NCBI GenBank assembly: GCA_023014485.1
Contig: JAJOZX010003212.1
Location: 478,501 to 542,500, forward strand
Direction: 5' to 3'
Source: Bathynomus jamesi
Taxonomy: Eukaryota; Arthropoda; Malacostraca; Isopoda; Cirolanidae
Length of the DNA: 64,000 nt
A model generated the notes under the pieces. The model made no database searches and was not told where the DNA came from. It saw only the letters and a program-made list of their open reading frames with translations. Position 1 is the first letter of the stretch. Every line of letters starts with the position of its first letter. Positions 43,201-51,804 of the stretch are shown here, in pieces. The position numbers and the translations under genes were made by a program.

Positions 43201-44374
43201 TTTCGACTTTTGTCATAACTCGCGTAAAGCCACCTTATATTACGGATGGGGAGATACGTTGTCCCTGACAATCCTAAAATAAGTAGGGGCCTTGTACGAT
43301 CTCTCACACAGCTTTTATAAACATACACAGTCCTACGACGATCATCCAACCCAAACACAACTATGCGGACATTCATTTCCTGTTCTACCCTTCTCAGCTC
43401 TTCAGGACCCATATTACAGTCAAATTCAAGTTCACAGTCTTCAGCTAGTTTACGGGCATGCTCCACGACTGTAGGCAACCAAATTTTTTGAGTTCGTGTA
43501 TTTTCTACAGTAAACATACGTGCTAAGAGTACTGCTATAAAGCCGCAACCACGATCGACGTTTATATGCCGTCTATAAATAGCTTGAGAATTGAAGTTAA
43601 GAGTATACGGTATGGCACTATGACCCGCAACACGGAATACACGATCAATATTTACCGTGAAGTTGTCCATATTGAAGGCTATACTACTTTGGGCGGCTTG
43701 CATTATACGCCCTAATATATATTCTACATCTTCAGCCGCCAAACGTCTAAATGGCACTATCACCCAATAATCGTCTACATCACCGTCATCTGACCCGAAT
43801 CCAAAGGACATACTCGTCCTGACGTCACGCTCGTCACGATTCTGAAGAGCAAACTCTATAATACGCTCTACAACCCGGCGTAGTCCGCGCTCAATACCAT
43901 TGCTATACATGACTCTAGGGTCTACCCTGACTCTATACCGATTTCTAGTCAAGGCTGGGGTGGGGGCTGCGGATCGCACCAATTCCAGCGTTATACCATC
44001 CTCAACAGAACGGGGGGCGATGAATTAGTGGATATATTAGCGGAAGGTGCTGCTGATGGGGGCCCTGTTGCGTAGGAGGTTGATGGTTGGGGCTCTATTA
44101 TTGTAGACTTAACAGAACGGGGGGCGGCGGATGAATAAGGGGATATATTAGGTGCTGCTGGGGGTGTTGTTGCGTAAGAGGTTGAGGGTTGGGGATCTAT
44201 TACCGCTGCAACAGACGCGTATTTCGGTCGCTTTATACCTGACGTGGGTATCTCATACCTCCGCTTTGGACGTGTTACCGGTATCGCTGGTGAGGGTTCA
44301 GGGGAGGAGATCACAACTACACTGTCGTCGAGGTCATCCGTAATGATGGGCTGCTCTACCTCATCGTCATTCAC
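40225..44374 (-). pseudogene. Polinton protein-primed DNA polymerase B (element A)
   Basis: About 1,380 codons. From the N-terminus: an acidic, Pro/Ser-rich tail with two PQPSTSYAT repeats (43,991-44,374); a 303-codon frame with DRGCGFIAVLLARMF and the zinc region LCKGCLEF, CEQCKSTKC (43,071-43,982); ExoI YYDIETYT (about 42,785-42,810); ExoII LAHNGAKFDTQF (42,545-42,580); motif A YYDFCSLYPYVMK (41,480-41,520); motif B KLCLNSLWGKF (40,925-40,960); motif C LYADTDSVIF (40,645-40,675). The end is TYDTVPFGYQ. At least six frame changes relative to copies 1 and 3, several being one base in a homopolymer (for example CAGGG against CAGGGG near 41,290). Confidence 0.9.
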
Positions 44375-44462
44375 GGTTCTGTGGGAGAAGAAATATAAGG
44401 ATCAGCACTCAAAATTTGTAATATTTTGTAAATGACTCACTTAGGAGTGTGACGTGTTAGAA
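44375..44462. promoter_or_regulatory. Divergent promoter between polymerase and ATPase
   Basis: Only 88 bp separate the two divergent start codons. The stretch contains ATATAAGGATCAGCACTC (44,393-44,410), with a TATAAG word and a TCAGC initiator-like word toward the ATPase. It must hold both promoters if the genes are expressed from here. Inference from arrangement. Confidence 0.4.
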
Positions 44463-45092
44463 ATGGACTCTGTAGAAAAATTCAGATTCACGAGCCCATC
44501 CACATGTATTATATCTGGACCTACAGGATGTGGTAAAACTGTGTTTATGCTTAAAATCATTAAAGAAAAGGGGGAGATGTTCTCGAAATTTGTGCGTAAA
44601 GTTATATGGTGCTATTCGACGTATCAATCAGTGTTCAACGAGTACCAAGATGATATTTTGTTCCACAAAGGCGTATATGACGTTAATTCGTTAAAGGGAA
44701 ATGAACATACAATCATTGTAATTGACGATCTCATGTTGGAGATGGATAAAACGTTTGCCGAGACATTTACAGTATTCTCCCACCATCTTAACATAAGCGT
44801 GTTCTTCATCAATCAGAATCTATTTTTCAAAAATAGATACATGCGCGATGTGTCGTTAAATACGCAATATCTAGTCTTATTCGCGCAACGTAGAGATGTA
44901 TCACAAATTGGGGTATTAGCCAATCAAATGTTCCCGAATCAGCGTAAGGAGTTTTTGGAAGTTTATAAAGAAGCTACAAGCACGCGTTACGGATATTTGC
45001 TTTGCGACCTTCATCCGCGAAACACGTTTAGAGTGCTTCTGCGAACGAATATATTTCCAAACGAGCCTGAAACGGTGTATATTCCAGAATGA
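44463..45092 (+). CDS. Polinton genome-packaging ATPase (FtsK/HerA, A32-like)
   Basis: 209 residues from ATG 44,463 (GAAATGG context). Walker A is IISGPTGCGKTVFM (residues about 18-31) and Walker B HTIIVIDDLML (about 83-93). Then FSHHLNISVFFINQNLF matches the sensor region of A32-type packaging ATPases, with the conserved QN. RYGYLLCDLHPRN closes the fold. The protein should pump element DNA into the capsid. It is the first gene of the plus-strand block and is fully open, with family-typical length. The next gene starts 58 bp downstream. Confidence 0.92.
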   Translation: MDSVEKFRFTSPSTCIISGPTGCGKTVFMLKIIKEKGEMFSKFVRKVIWCYSTYQSVFNEYQDDILFHKGVYDVNSLKGNEHTIIVIDDLMLEMDKTFAETFTVFSHHLNISVFFINQNLFFKNRYMRDVSLNTQYLVLFAQRRDVSQIGVLANQMFPNQRKEFLEVYKEATSTRYGYLLCDLHPRNTFRVLLRTNIFPNEPETVYIPE

Positions 45093-45150
45093 CAAAGAGA
45101 CTAAAGAAATACCGTGAATTAATAAAAATCTATCATCGACTGCCCGGGCA

Positions 45151-45411
45151 ATGCAGCAGATGTTTATTAAAAATATCGATGCCGACTTTTTAAAATGCAT
45201 CTGTGAAATCTGTCTTAACGTTATAAATTGCAATGTATCAATGAAAACCCATCAGAAGGCTCGCCTACGCCGCTACAAGAACATAATACGTGCACTCGCT
45301 CGTAAAAGCCAAACTGTAGCGAAGAAAAAACGAATTATTGTACAAACAGGAGGGTCATTTCTCCCCATCTTATTTTCAGTTTTGGGTCCTTTACTGACTA
45401 GATTAATATAA
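45151..45411 (+). CDS. Small basic Polinton protein with hydrophobic tail
   Basis: 86 residues. It starts MQQMFIKNIDADFLKCICEI; the frame continues upstream without ATG, so the true start is uncertain. A CICEICLNVINCNVS helix precedes a strongly basic part (KARLRRYKNIIRALARKSQ, AKKKRI) and a glycine/hydrophobic end VQTGGSFLPILFSVLGPLL. Proteins with a (D/A)xLxxxCExxxNVL motif and a GGFLPxLL tail are widespread in Polintons and adintovirus-like genomes. A minor virion or membrane-active peptide is a fair guess, not established. The ATG of the next gene overlaps its stop (ATAATG). Confidence 0.78.
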   Translation: MQQMFIKNIDADFLKCICEICLNVINCNVSMKTHQKARLRRYKNIIRALARKSQTVAKKKRIIVQTGGSFLPILFSVLGPLLTRLI

Positions 45412-46139
45412 TGAAGAAAGTGGTAGTGATTCCCCACGAGGTGTACGCCTCACTGCAAAGAGACACGGATCTAGATCCCCGTAAAAGCAGACTTAAAAGA
45501 ATGGAAAGCGAATTGTTAGCCCTATTAAACAGTGAAAAAACACCTGATGAGAAAAGAATCTTATACCAAGAAGCTCTGCAGAAATTTCTTCACGAGTACG
45601 AAAATTATAAGAGCCCTACAGAGATTCCTGTGGTTATTAGGCACAGCACGGGGGACGATGGCGACATAGGATCTATACCCGACGACACAGCTGACCAACC
45701 AAAAAGATTAGCCACACAACATATCGAACATGTATTAAAAAATACCCTCCCACTTACATTGAGGAGTAAAGGCTTAAGTCTTTATAATCTATTGAATGAG
45801 GATCCCGCCATACAATGGACCGATACAGGGGAGATCATTGTGGAAGGATCAAAGGTACAGGGATCGAATATCGTAGACATTGTCCATGATCTGGTGAGAA
45901 AGTGGGATAGGCCATCACCATCAGGATGGAAGCATATTAAAGCAAGACTACAACAAATAAATGTCCCTAAAACGTTGATAGGAAATCTGAACAGGTTAAA
46001 AGACTTGGAACATGCAACGCCTGTGACACAATTGAAGGCGCCGTCACCCCCGGCGGTAACACCTTTGAAGAGGAGCAAGAAGAGGTTAAACCAACCCTAC
46101 CCACGTGCCTCTAAAATACGCAAATGGCTAACGTATTAA
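45411..46139 (+). CDS. Conserved Polinton protein, unknown function
   Basis: 242 residues. The N-terminal half is helical and charged (RKSRLKRMESELLALLN, ILYQEALQKFLHEYENYK), probably a coiled coil. The middle has LRSKGLSLYNLLNEDP, IQWTDTGEIIVEGSKVQGSN and IVDIVHDLVRKW, a compact block that recurs in my experience in many Polinton proteins. The C-terminus is basic (LKRSKKRLNQPYPRASKIRK). It overlaps the integrase start by 16 bases. No enzyme motif seen. Position between ATPase and integrase is the only functional hint. Confidence 0.75.
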   Translation: MKKVVVIPHEVYASLQRDTDLDPRKSRLKRMESELLALLNSEKTPDEKRILYQEALQKFLHEYENYKSPTEIPVVIRHSTGDDGDIGSIPDDTADQPKRLATQHIEHVLKNTLPLTLRSKGLSLYNLLNEDPAIQWTDTGEIIVEGSKVQGSNIVDIVHDLVRKWDRPSPSGWKHIKARLQQINVPKTLIGNLNRLKDLEHATPVTQLKAPSPPAVTPLKRSKKRLNQPYPRASKIRKWLTY

Positions 46140-47188
46140 CTAAACGCTATTATGACATTTCTACCCCATCCTCTTACGGCGGCGTAGATAGACTGTACAG
46201 AAGTGTTTACGGAGTAGGAAAAAAAGATGTTGAAAGATTTTTGAGGGAGCAGGACGCTTATACGCTTCATAAGCCTGTGAGAAAAAGGTTTAAAACAGCC
46301 AAGACAACGGCTTCCTCGATTGATTCTATTTGGCAAGCAGATTTAACAGACATGCAAAGATATTCTGTGTATAACGATGGTTACCGCTACATTCTATTCA
46401 TAATAGACGTGTTCTCTAGATATCTGTGGCTAGTTCCTCTGAAAAATAAATCACCTGAAACAGTTGCTAAAGCCACCAAAACGCTAATGTTAAAAGAAAA
46501 CAGGGTTCCTGGCTATTTTTGTACGGATATGGGGAAGGAGTTTATAGGCCGTGCTTTTCAGAATATGTTGACAGAGTTTAATATCAGCTATTACACAACC
46601 AATTCTATACATAAGGCTTCTTTAGCTGAAAGAGTTCAGCGCACCATAAAGGAACGCATGCACCGTTATTTTACACATAAAAACACATACAGATTTCTAG
46701 ACATTCTGGAATCATTGGCATCATCCTACAACCGCTCACACCATCGCACGATTGGGGCAACACCTAACGAAGTTTTAGAAAGAGGTACGCTCCCGAGAAG
46801 AGATGGATCACCACCACCACCACCACCACACTCTGTGCGCTTCAAAATCAATGATTATGTAAGGCTGTCGCGTTCGGGGAATAAATTCGCAAAGGGTTTT
46901 GAGCAAGGATGGACACGCGAGATTTTTAAAGTTAGGGCTGTGAGACCTAAAGGTGTAATAATGATGTATTACATTGAAGATTTGAATGGGGAAGAAATCT
47001 CAGGAGGCTTTTACCGCGAGGAATTGCAGAAAGTTGCGTTTAATTTAGAAAAAAATGTGTTTAAAATTGAGAAAATTTTAGGAAGCAAAGGTTCAGGAAG
47101 GAGAAAAATGTACCTGGTGAAATGGCTAGGGTACCCAGAAAGCTTCAACACCTATATAAAAGCTGATGCAATAATGAAGCTTAAATAG
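46124..47188 (+). CDS. Polinton retroviral-type integrase with chromodomain
   Basis: 354 residues. The catalytic core has D73 (IWQADLTDM), D135 (FCTDMGKEF) and E169 (ASLAERVQRT), 33 residues apart by my count. It inserts the element with 6-bp staggered cuts, matching the GAGAAG duplication. A proline run (PPPPPPH, about residue 228) leads to an SH3-like part (VRFKINDYVRLSRSG). A C-terminal chromodomain (about 310-354) reads VFKIEKILGSKGSGRRKMYL, then VKWLGYPESFNTYI, and probably steers insertion to marked chromatin. A short N-terminal region has no clear HHCC finger. Frame intact. Confidence 0.93.
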   Translation: MANVLTKRYYDISTPSSYGGVDRLYRSVYGVGKKDVERFLREQDAYTLHKPVRKRFKTAKTTASSIDSIWQADLTDMQRYSVYNDGYRYILFIIDVFSRYLWLVPLKNKSPETVAKATKTLMLKENRVPGYFCTDMGKEFIGRAFQNMLTEFNISYYTTNSIHKASLAERVQRTIKERMHRYFTHKNTYRFLDILESLASSYNRSHHRTIGATPNEVLERGTLPRRDGSPPPPPPHSVRFKINDYVRLSRSGNKFAKGFEQGWTREIFKVRAVRPKGVIMMYYIEDLNGEEISGGFYREELQKVAFNLEKNVFKIEKILGSKGSGRRKMYLVKWLGYPESFNTYIKADAIMKLK

Positions 47189-47196
47189 TATGCAAC

Positions 47197-48054
47197 ATGG
47201 CTCCTAACCATTTCTACGTCACACTCCCGTCCTCCTCGTCCCTGTCTGTACACCCTAACAACACGCTAGCCAACTTTGTAACAGAACTCCATGGGCACAT
47301 TGAATTGGGTCGTGATTCGTATGAGGTGGGGATATGCGAAATTCAGCTGGACACCGTCTTTTTAAATATTGAACATAAAGAAACCGTTTTTACGATTCTT
47401 AGAGACATTGACGAGTGTGAAAAAGCTGGGGTAGCTATGGATGAAACTATGCGCATCGCTCGGACTAAGATTACACGGTATTACAGTACAGAAGTAAGAC
47501 TAGGGCCGGGTCAATATGGTTCGGCCGAGGATGTTGTGAGAGGCTTAAACGTGAGTTTAAGAAACTCAAACCTTACGAATGATTTAGTATATGAAATCGT
47601 AAACAACCCTGCACATACACTAATCCTAAAATCAAAGACTAACAGACGTCTTAAAGAACATAGAAAGTTCAAAATTCTAACCAACGGCCGATATAGCGCA
47701 GCCTTCCAAAGAGACACATTTCACGAGACACAGTATAACTTGTCCAGATTAATGTATCAATTGAAGATGGAGAAATTGGCTGAAAGGTCCCCAGACATGT
47801 GCTATATTTACAGTAATATAGTGGAGCACCAGTTTGTTGGGGATACCCAGGCACGCCTGCTGCGCATTGCTCACATCCCCAACCATAGAGGAAGGAGTTT
47901 GAGTATTACATATGACAGGCCCCATTATGTGAATGTCGCAACTAATTTAATAACCAATATCACAATATATATAAGAACGATTGAGGGCGAAAACTTCCCA
48001 TTCGGTAACGGGAGCTTAACAGTGAAGCTACACTTTCGACGCACTGAGTTATAA
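47197..48054 (+). CDS. Penton-like minor capsid protein
   Basis: 285 residues, start 9 bp after the integrase stop. The N-terminus NHFYVTLPSSSSLSVHPNNT and the stretch ELGRDSYEVGICEIQLDTVF are hallmarks of Polinton minor capsid proteins. The C-terminal half has YIYSNIVEHQFVGDTQARLL and ends with LTVKLHFRRTEL. The family has a single jelly-roll fold and occupies the fivefold vertices of an icosahedral particle. Frame intact, usual length. Its stop and the next start overlap by one base (TAATG). Confidence 0.88.
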   Translation: MAPNHFYVTLPSSSSLSVHPNNTLANFVTELHGHIELGRDSYEVGICEIQLDTVFLNIEHKETVFTILRDIDECEKAGVAMDETMRIARTKITRYYSTEVRLGPGQYGSAEDVVRGLNVSLRNSNLTNDLVYEIVNNPAHTLILKSKTNRRLKEHRKFKILTNGRYSAAFQRDTFHETQYNLSRLMYQLKMEKLAERSPDMCYIYSNIVEHQFVGDTQARLLRIAHIPNHRGRSLSITYDRPHYVNVATNLITNITIYIRTIEGENFPFGNGSLTVKLHFRRTEL

Positions 48055-48440
48055 TGGATAGAAAGCCTTTCACCGTCTATCGAGGGATGCGATACCAGCG
48101 CGGTAGTGGACTTGGATCCATTTTTTCATCCATACTACGTACGGCTGTTCCTTTGCTGAAGAGGGGTGCCAGATACCTTGGAAGGAAAGCGCTACAATCA
48201 GGTCTTAACACTGCAGAAGACATATTGGCCGGGGCTAAACCTAAAGAAGCTCTAAAAAAACATTTAAAGCGTACACGGAACGAAATCATCAAAGATGCAA
48301 AGAGAAAAATGCGTGGTGGCGGGAAGAAGAAGAGGGCTCCCCGGAAGAAGAAGGGGTCACGTGGTATTAAACGTAAAAGGCTATCAAAAAAGAAATGCTG
48401 TAAGCGAATGAAACCTATGGTTGACCACTTTTTTGACTGA
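48054..48440 (+). CDS. Basic virion core protein (adenovirus pX/pVII-like)
   Basis: 128 residues, extremely basic. The N-terminal GSGLGSIFSSILRTAVPLLK, then GARYLGRKALQSGLNTAEDI and LAGAKPKEALKKHLKRTR, is the standard signature of small core proteins in Polintons and relatives. The C-terminal half is almost pure Lys/Arg (GGGKKKRAPRKKKGSRGIKR) ending CCKRMKPMVDHFFD. Expected role: DNA condensation or lining the inside of the capsid. Start overlaps the penton stop. Frame intact. Confidence 0.85.
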   Translation: MDRKPFTVYRGMRYQRGSGLGSIFSSILRTAVPLLKRGARYLGRKALQSGLNTAEDILAGAKPKEALKKHLKRTRNEIIKDAKRKMRGGGKKKRAPRKKKGSRGIKRKRLSKKKCCKRMKPMVDHFFD

Positions 48441-48514
48441 TATAAGCTAAGGATATTGATCTCATGAATCATAGTTTGTTTACCACTTGTCGAGAGAGGA
48501 GTCACTATTTCGCC

Positions 48515-49816
48515 ATGGCACGCTTCATCCACCCATGTAGTTCACAATGCTGTAAATCGGAGCTGTCCTTTTTTGAGCTCCCGCCAACCCAAGTTTCTAT
48601 TGAGCACAGTGACTTTATTACAATTAACCCTTTAAACACAATTAGTTCACCGAGTGCACCTATAGAATTCGTGATACCCAGCTCAGGTCCTTACTTTTTT
48701 GATCCAAGCTGTGTGCACATGTACGCTAAGCTACGTATAGCCCATTCTGATGGAACGGCCTGCGATGACAAATATGCTGTATACCCTGAAACAAACTTTC
48801 TGCACGCCATATTCAACCAGTGTGACGTATATTTAAATCAGACCAACATATCGGCAGGCACGGGGTACTATCATCTACGAGCCTATTTGGAAAATGTCCT
48901 CAACTTTTCCAAAGAAGCGAAGGCTACCTTTTTAAGTGCGGAGGGATATTATCAAACTAAAGATGAAAATAGTATAAAGGACAAATTTAAAAATTCTAAA
49001 AAGAAAATATACGAGTGTTTTGGACGGTTGCACACAGATTTCACTTTCCAGGAGAAGTTGCTTGTGAACGGGGTGGATATGAAAATAAAGCTCACCCGCA
49101 CGAGTCCTGAGATCTGCTTAAATCTGGATGCGAATCAAGAAGAGGGTGCAAAGTCCGTTGTGGTTCACATTATGGACACATACCTCCGCGTACGGCGAGT
49201 GAAATTAAGTTCACCAAAACAACTAGAAATTGAGAAAAATTTACTAAACGCTACAGTGAAATATCCTATTAACAGAGTGCAGATCAAACTATATACGGTT
49301 CCTGCAGGGTTGGCATCGAAGCAGATAGAAAACATTGCCCTGGGAAATCTTCCTAAAAGGATATTAATCGGCATGCAGGACCACGCTTCGGTGAATGGAA
49401 AATATAAAAAGAGTGCCTTTAAATTCGAGAATTTCGGACTTAAAAATATAACTCTATACGTTAATGGCACTGCTTTGGGTGGAACAATGGGTACGGACTA
49501 TTCATCAGACGCTGTGTTACCTCTTTGTGCCAGAGCCTATAGTAATCTGACCCATATTGCAGGTGATTGTGATGAGCTTGGTAATGGGGTAACGCAGGAA
49601 GAATTCATTGATCAATTTAACCTTTATCCGTTTGACATTACACCTGACTTATCTGCTAGCGTAAATACCCATTTAACACCACAGCAGAGCGGTAACATCT
49701 CAGTGCGGCTGGAATTCGCCAAGCCTATAGACGCTCCTATTAGTGTACTAGTATATCTCGAATCGCAAGCCCTAATAGAAGTAGATAGATTTAGAAGCGT
49801 TATCACTGACTTTTAA
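48515..49816 (+). CDS. Major capsid protein, double jelly-roll
   Basis: 433 residues from the ATG at 48,515 (GCCATGG context); an in-frame ATG at 48,464 would add 17. Family landmarks: IEHSDFITINPLNTI, PIEFVIPSSGPYFFDPSCVH, YPETNFLHAIFNQCDVYLNQ, GTGYYHLRAYLENVLNFS, then RTSPEICL and NRVQIKLYTVPAG, with PISVLVYLESQALIEVD near the end. It forms the hexon-like trimers of the icosahedral shell. Frame intact and of normal length. The protease starts 1 bp after its stop. Confidence 0.92.
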   Translation: MARFIHPCSSQCCKSELSFFELPPTQVSIEHSDFITINPLNTISSPSAPIEFVIPSSGPYFFDPSCVHMYAKLRIAHSDGTACDDKYAVYPETNFLHAIFNQCDVYLNQTNISAGTGYYHLRAYLENVLNFSKEAKATFLSAEGYYQTKDENSIKDKFKNSKKKIYECFGRLHTDFTFQEKLLVNGVDMKIKLTRTSPEICLNLDANQEEGAKSVVVHIMDTYLRVRRVKLSSPKQLEIEKNLLNATVKYPINRVQIKLYTVPAGLASKQIENIALGNLPKRILIGMQDHASVNGKYKKSAFKFENFGLKNITLYVNGTALGGTMGTDYSSDAVLPLCARAYSNLTHIAGDCDELGNGVTQEEFIDQFNLYPFDITPDLSASVNTHLTPQQSGNISVRLEFAKPIDAPISVLVYLESQALIEVDRFRSVITDF

Positions 49817-49817
49817 A

Positions 49818-50300
49818 ATGGATGCTAATACACTTCAGAAAGTAATGGAGCGAGTCACACGTTCCAAATTTATCGGCGTGTTTGCGAAGAATGAAACATT
49901 GAGTTTGCCAAGTACGCGAGAATGCGGTAGTCTTATTGTGAACACAGACATCATCGGTAATGAAGGGATTCACTGGATCGCTGTCTATTTTAAAAATAGA
50001 CAGCGCCTGTACTATTTTGATTCACTCGGTACTCAACCCTGGAGTGACCCTATTATTGTAAAATTTCTCGCTCAGTTACATATTCCCGAAGTTGTATGGA
50101 ACCCATTTCGTATGCAGGGATATTTTACTAATGTTTGCGGAATGTACTGTGTCTCATTTCTCATGCATATGTCAAATGATAAAGAATTTATAAATTTTTT
50201 AAATTTATTTGACCCGTGTCACACTCACCGAAACGATGAAATGGTATGCAGACAGATAAAAAACCGTTTTCCAATTGTACGTACTCGTTGTATATTATAA
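49818..50300 (+). CDS. Capsid maturation cysteine protease (adenain/Ulp1-like)
   Basis: 160 residues. The catalytic triad is visible in family order: His in NEGIHWIAVYF (about residue 53), Asp in RLYYFDSLGTQPW (about 69), Cys in FTNVCGMYCVSFLMHM, with the Gln of FRMQGY just before. It should cut virion precursor proteins during assembly. Length is usual for Polinton proteases. Its 3' end faces the minus-strand acidic gene, with AATAAA at 50,360. Confidence 0.92.
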   Translation: MDANTLQKVMERVTRSKFIGVFAKNETLSLPSTRECGSLIVNTDIIGNEGIHWIAVYFKNRQRLYYFDSLGTQPWSDPIIVKFLAQLHIPEVVWNPFRMQGYFTNVCGMYCVSFLMHMSNDKEFINFLNLFDPCHTHRNDEMVCRQIKNRFPIVRTRCIL

Positions 50301-50359
50301 TGTTTTTGTTCGTATATTTGTAACGGTATATTCGTTTATTGTACTGATTTCTTTCATTT

Positions 50360-50365
50360 AATAAA
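50360..50365 (+). terminator. Poly(A) signal of the virion block
   Basis: AATAAA lies 60 bp past the protease stop in an AT-rich stretch. As the only such signal close to the block's end, it probably terminates the late transcripts. Confidence 0.55.
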
Positions 50366-50414
50366 TTTATGAAAATATATTGTGTCTTCTTATCCCAAAA
50401 AGATCGAAAAACAC

Positions 50415-51420
50415 TTACATTATTTCGGTGTGACATTGTTGACTGATCAGTATACCCTCCCTATTCCGAGATTCTTCAAAAGATTGTATAACTCGTGTCA
50501 AATCCTCATCGGACCTTAAAGGAATAATGCTTTTAAAACATATACAGAGTATACAGACAGACAGATCCCCATTATGTGAAGATATCTTTGGTTCGAGGAG
50601 TGAACGCCATAAAAATTTCGATTTTAGCATAATGGGGAAATAACACTGATTGACATTTTTGGCGAGTATCTATTTGACGAGATACTACAACTCTCCATAT
50701 ATATATAAAATTCTAATTATAGACACTTACATTTCTATGGTAGTCCCTTGCGTCGGGTTGTAAGGAGCGTCACTGCAAATATCTTCTACGGTTTGCGTTG
50801 AAAATAATAATTCGCCACAATCAATCGCATTGAAAAGACTAATTGTGGTTAATGCTGCAGTATCACGTTCTTCATACAAGTCTGGGGAGACGTACAGGTC
50901 CATGGTGGAGGATGTGTGACACTGCTGACTGATCAGTATATCATCCATATTCCGAGGTTCTTCAAAAGATTGTATAACACGTGTCAAATCCTCATCGGAC
51001 CTTAAAGGAATAATGCTTTTAAAACATATACAGAGTATACAGACAGATCCCCATTATGTGAAGATATCTTTGATTCGATTACCAATTTCGATTTTAGCAT
51101 GATGGGGAAATAACATTGATTGACATTTTTGACTAGTATCTATTTGACGAAATACTACAACTCTCCGTATATATATAAAATCGAATTATGGACACTTACA
51201 TTTCTATGGTAGTCCCTTGCGTCGGATTGTAAGGAGCGTCACTGCAAATATCTTCTACGGTTTGCGTCGAAAATAATTCGCCACAATCAATCGCATTGAA
51301 AAGACTAATTGCGGTTAATGCTGCAGTATCACTTTCTTCATACAAATCTGGGGAGACGTACAGGTCCATGGTTGAGGAATGATTATTCACTGATGCGAAA
51401 ATAGCTACTGTTACTCCCAA
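50415..51420 (-). CDS. Tandemly duplicated, apparently spliced acidic protein gene
   Basis: The first exon (51,196-51,420) reads from MGVTVAIFASVNN through MDLYVSPDLYEESDTAALTA and FNAIDCGELFSTQTVEDICS to QGTTIE. It ends at AT|GTAAGTG, a strong splice donor. After about 180 bp with stops comes an acceptor-like AAG and SDEDLTRVIQSFEEPRN then ILISQQCHT, followed at once by a second exon-1-like copy (50,727-50,925: MDLYVSPDLYEERDT), again ending at GTAAGTG. A last exon (50,415-50,515) ends HTEI at AAT|GTAAGTG. The period is about 470 bp. The protein would be acidic with conserved cysteines. Function and exact splicing unknown; coordinates give the outer span. Confidence 0.45.
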
Positions 51421-51432
51421 CTGAAAATATCC

Positions 51433-51475
51433 CCTTTTATATGCACATTCGCCAAGCTCCGCCCAAAAGACCAGA
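51433..51475 (-). promoter_or_regulatory. TATA box and GC box of the acidic gene
   Basis: TATAAAAGG on the minus strand (51441-51433) lies just upstream of the first exon. A GC box TTGGGCGGAGCTTGG (about 51,453-51,467) is 12 bp further upstream. An initiator-like TCAGTTG (51,424-51,418) is only about 19 bp from the TATA start, closer than usual. Further upstream are an inverted CCAAT (GATTGGCTG, 51,486) and TGACGT (51,518). Confidence 0.5.
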
Positions 51476-51544
51476 TGTTCGTCGTGATTGGCTGCCGATG
51501 TAGCTGGGTGGAGCTATGACGTGTACCATTCCGCTATAACGGGT

Positions 51545-51800
51545 ACGGACGAGTAATTGCATCTTTATATTTTCACTAATAGAATTAATGCTCTTATTCT
51601 CCTTTGAAAATTATTTGGTGATTCGTATAGAACTTTTGATATTGATTCCAAATATGGTTTCAGAAGTTTTCTATCACCCATAGTTTTCGAGAAAATAATA
51701 TTTCCATTTACTCAATTTCCCGCATCATTAGTCACTAATGTAATCGAGAGGGTATAAAGAAATATATCATAATTATATTTTAAAAATAACATTCGGTTTC
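51545..51800. other. AT-rich interval without recognised genes
   Basis: No coding signal, RNA gene or repeat recognised between the acidic gene's promoter and the tandem array. Confidence 0.5.
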
Positions 51801-51804
51801 AACG

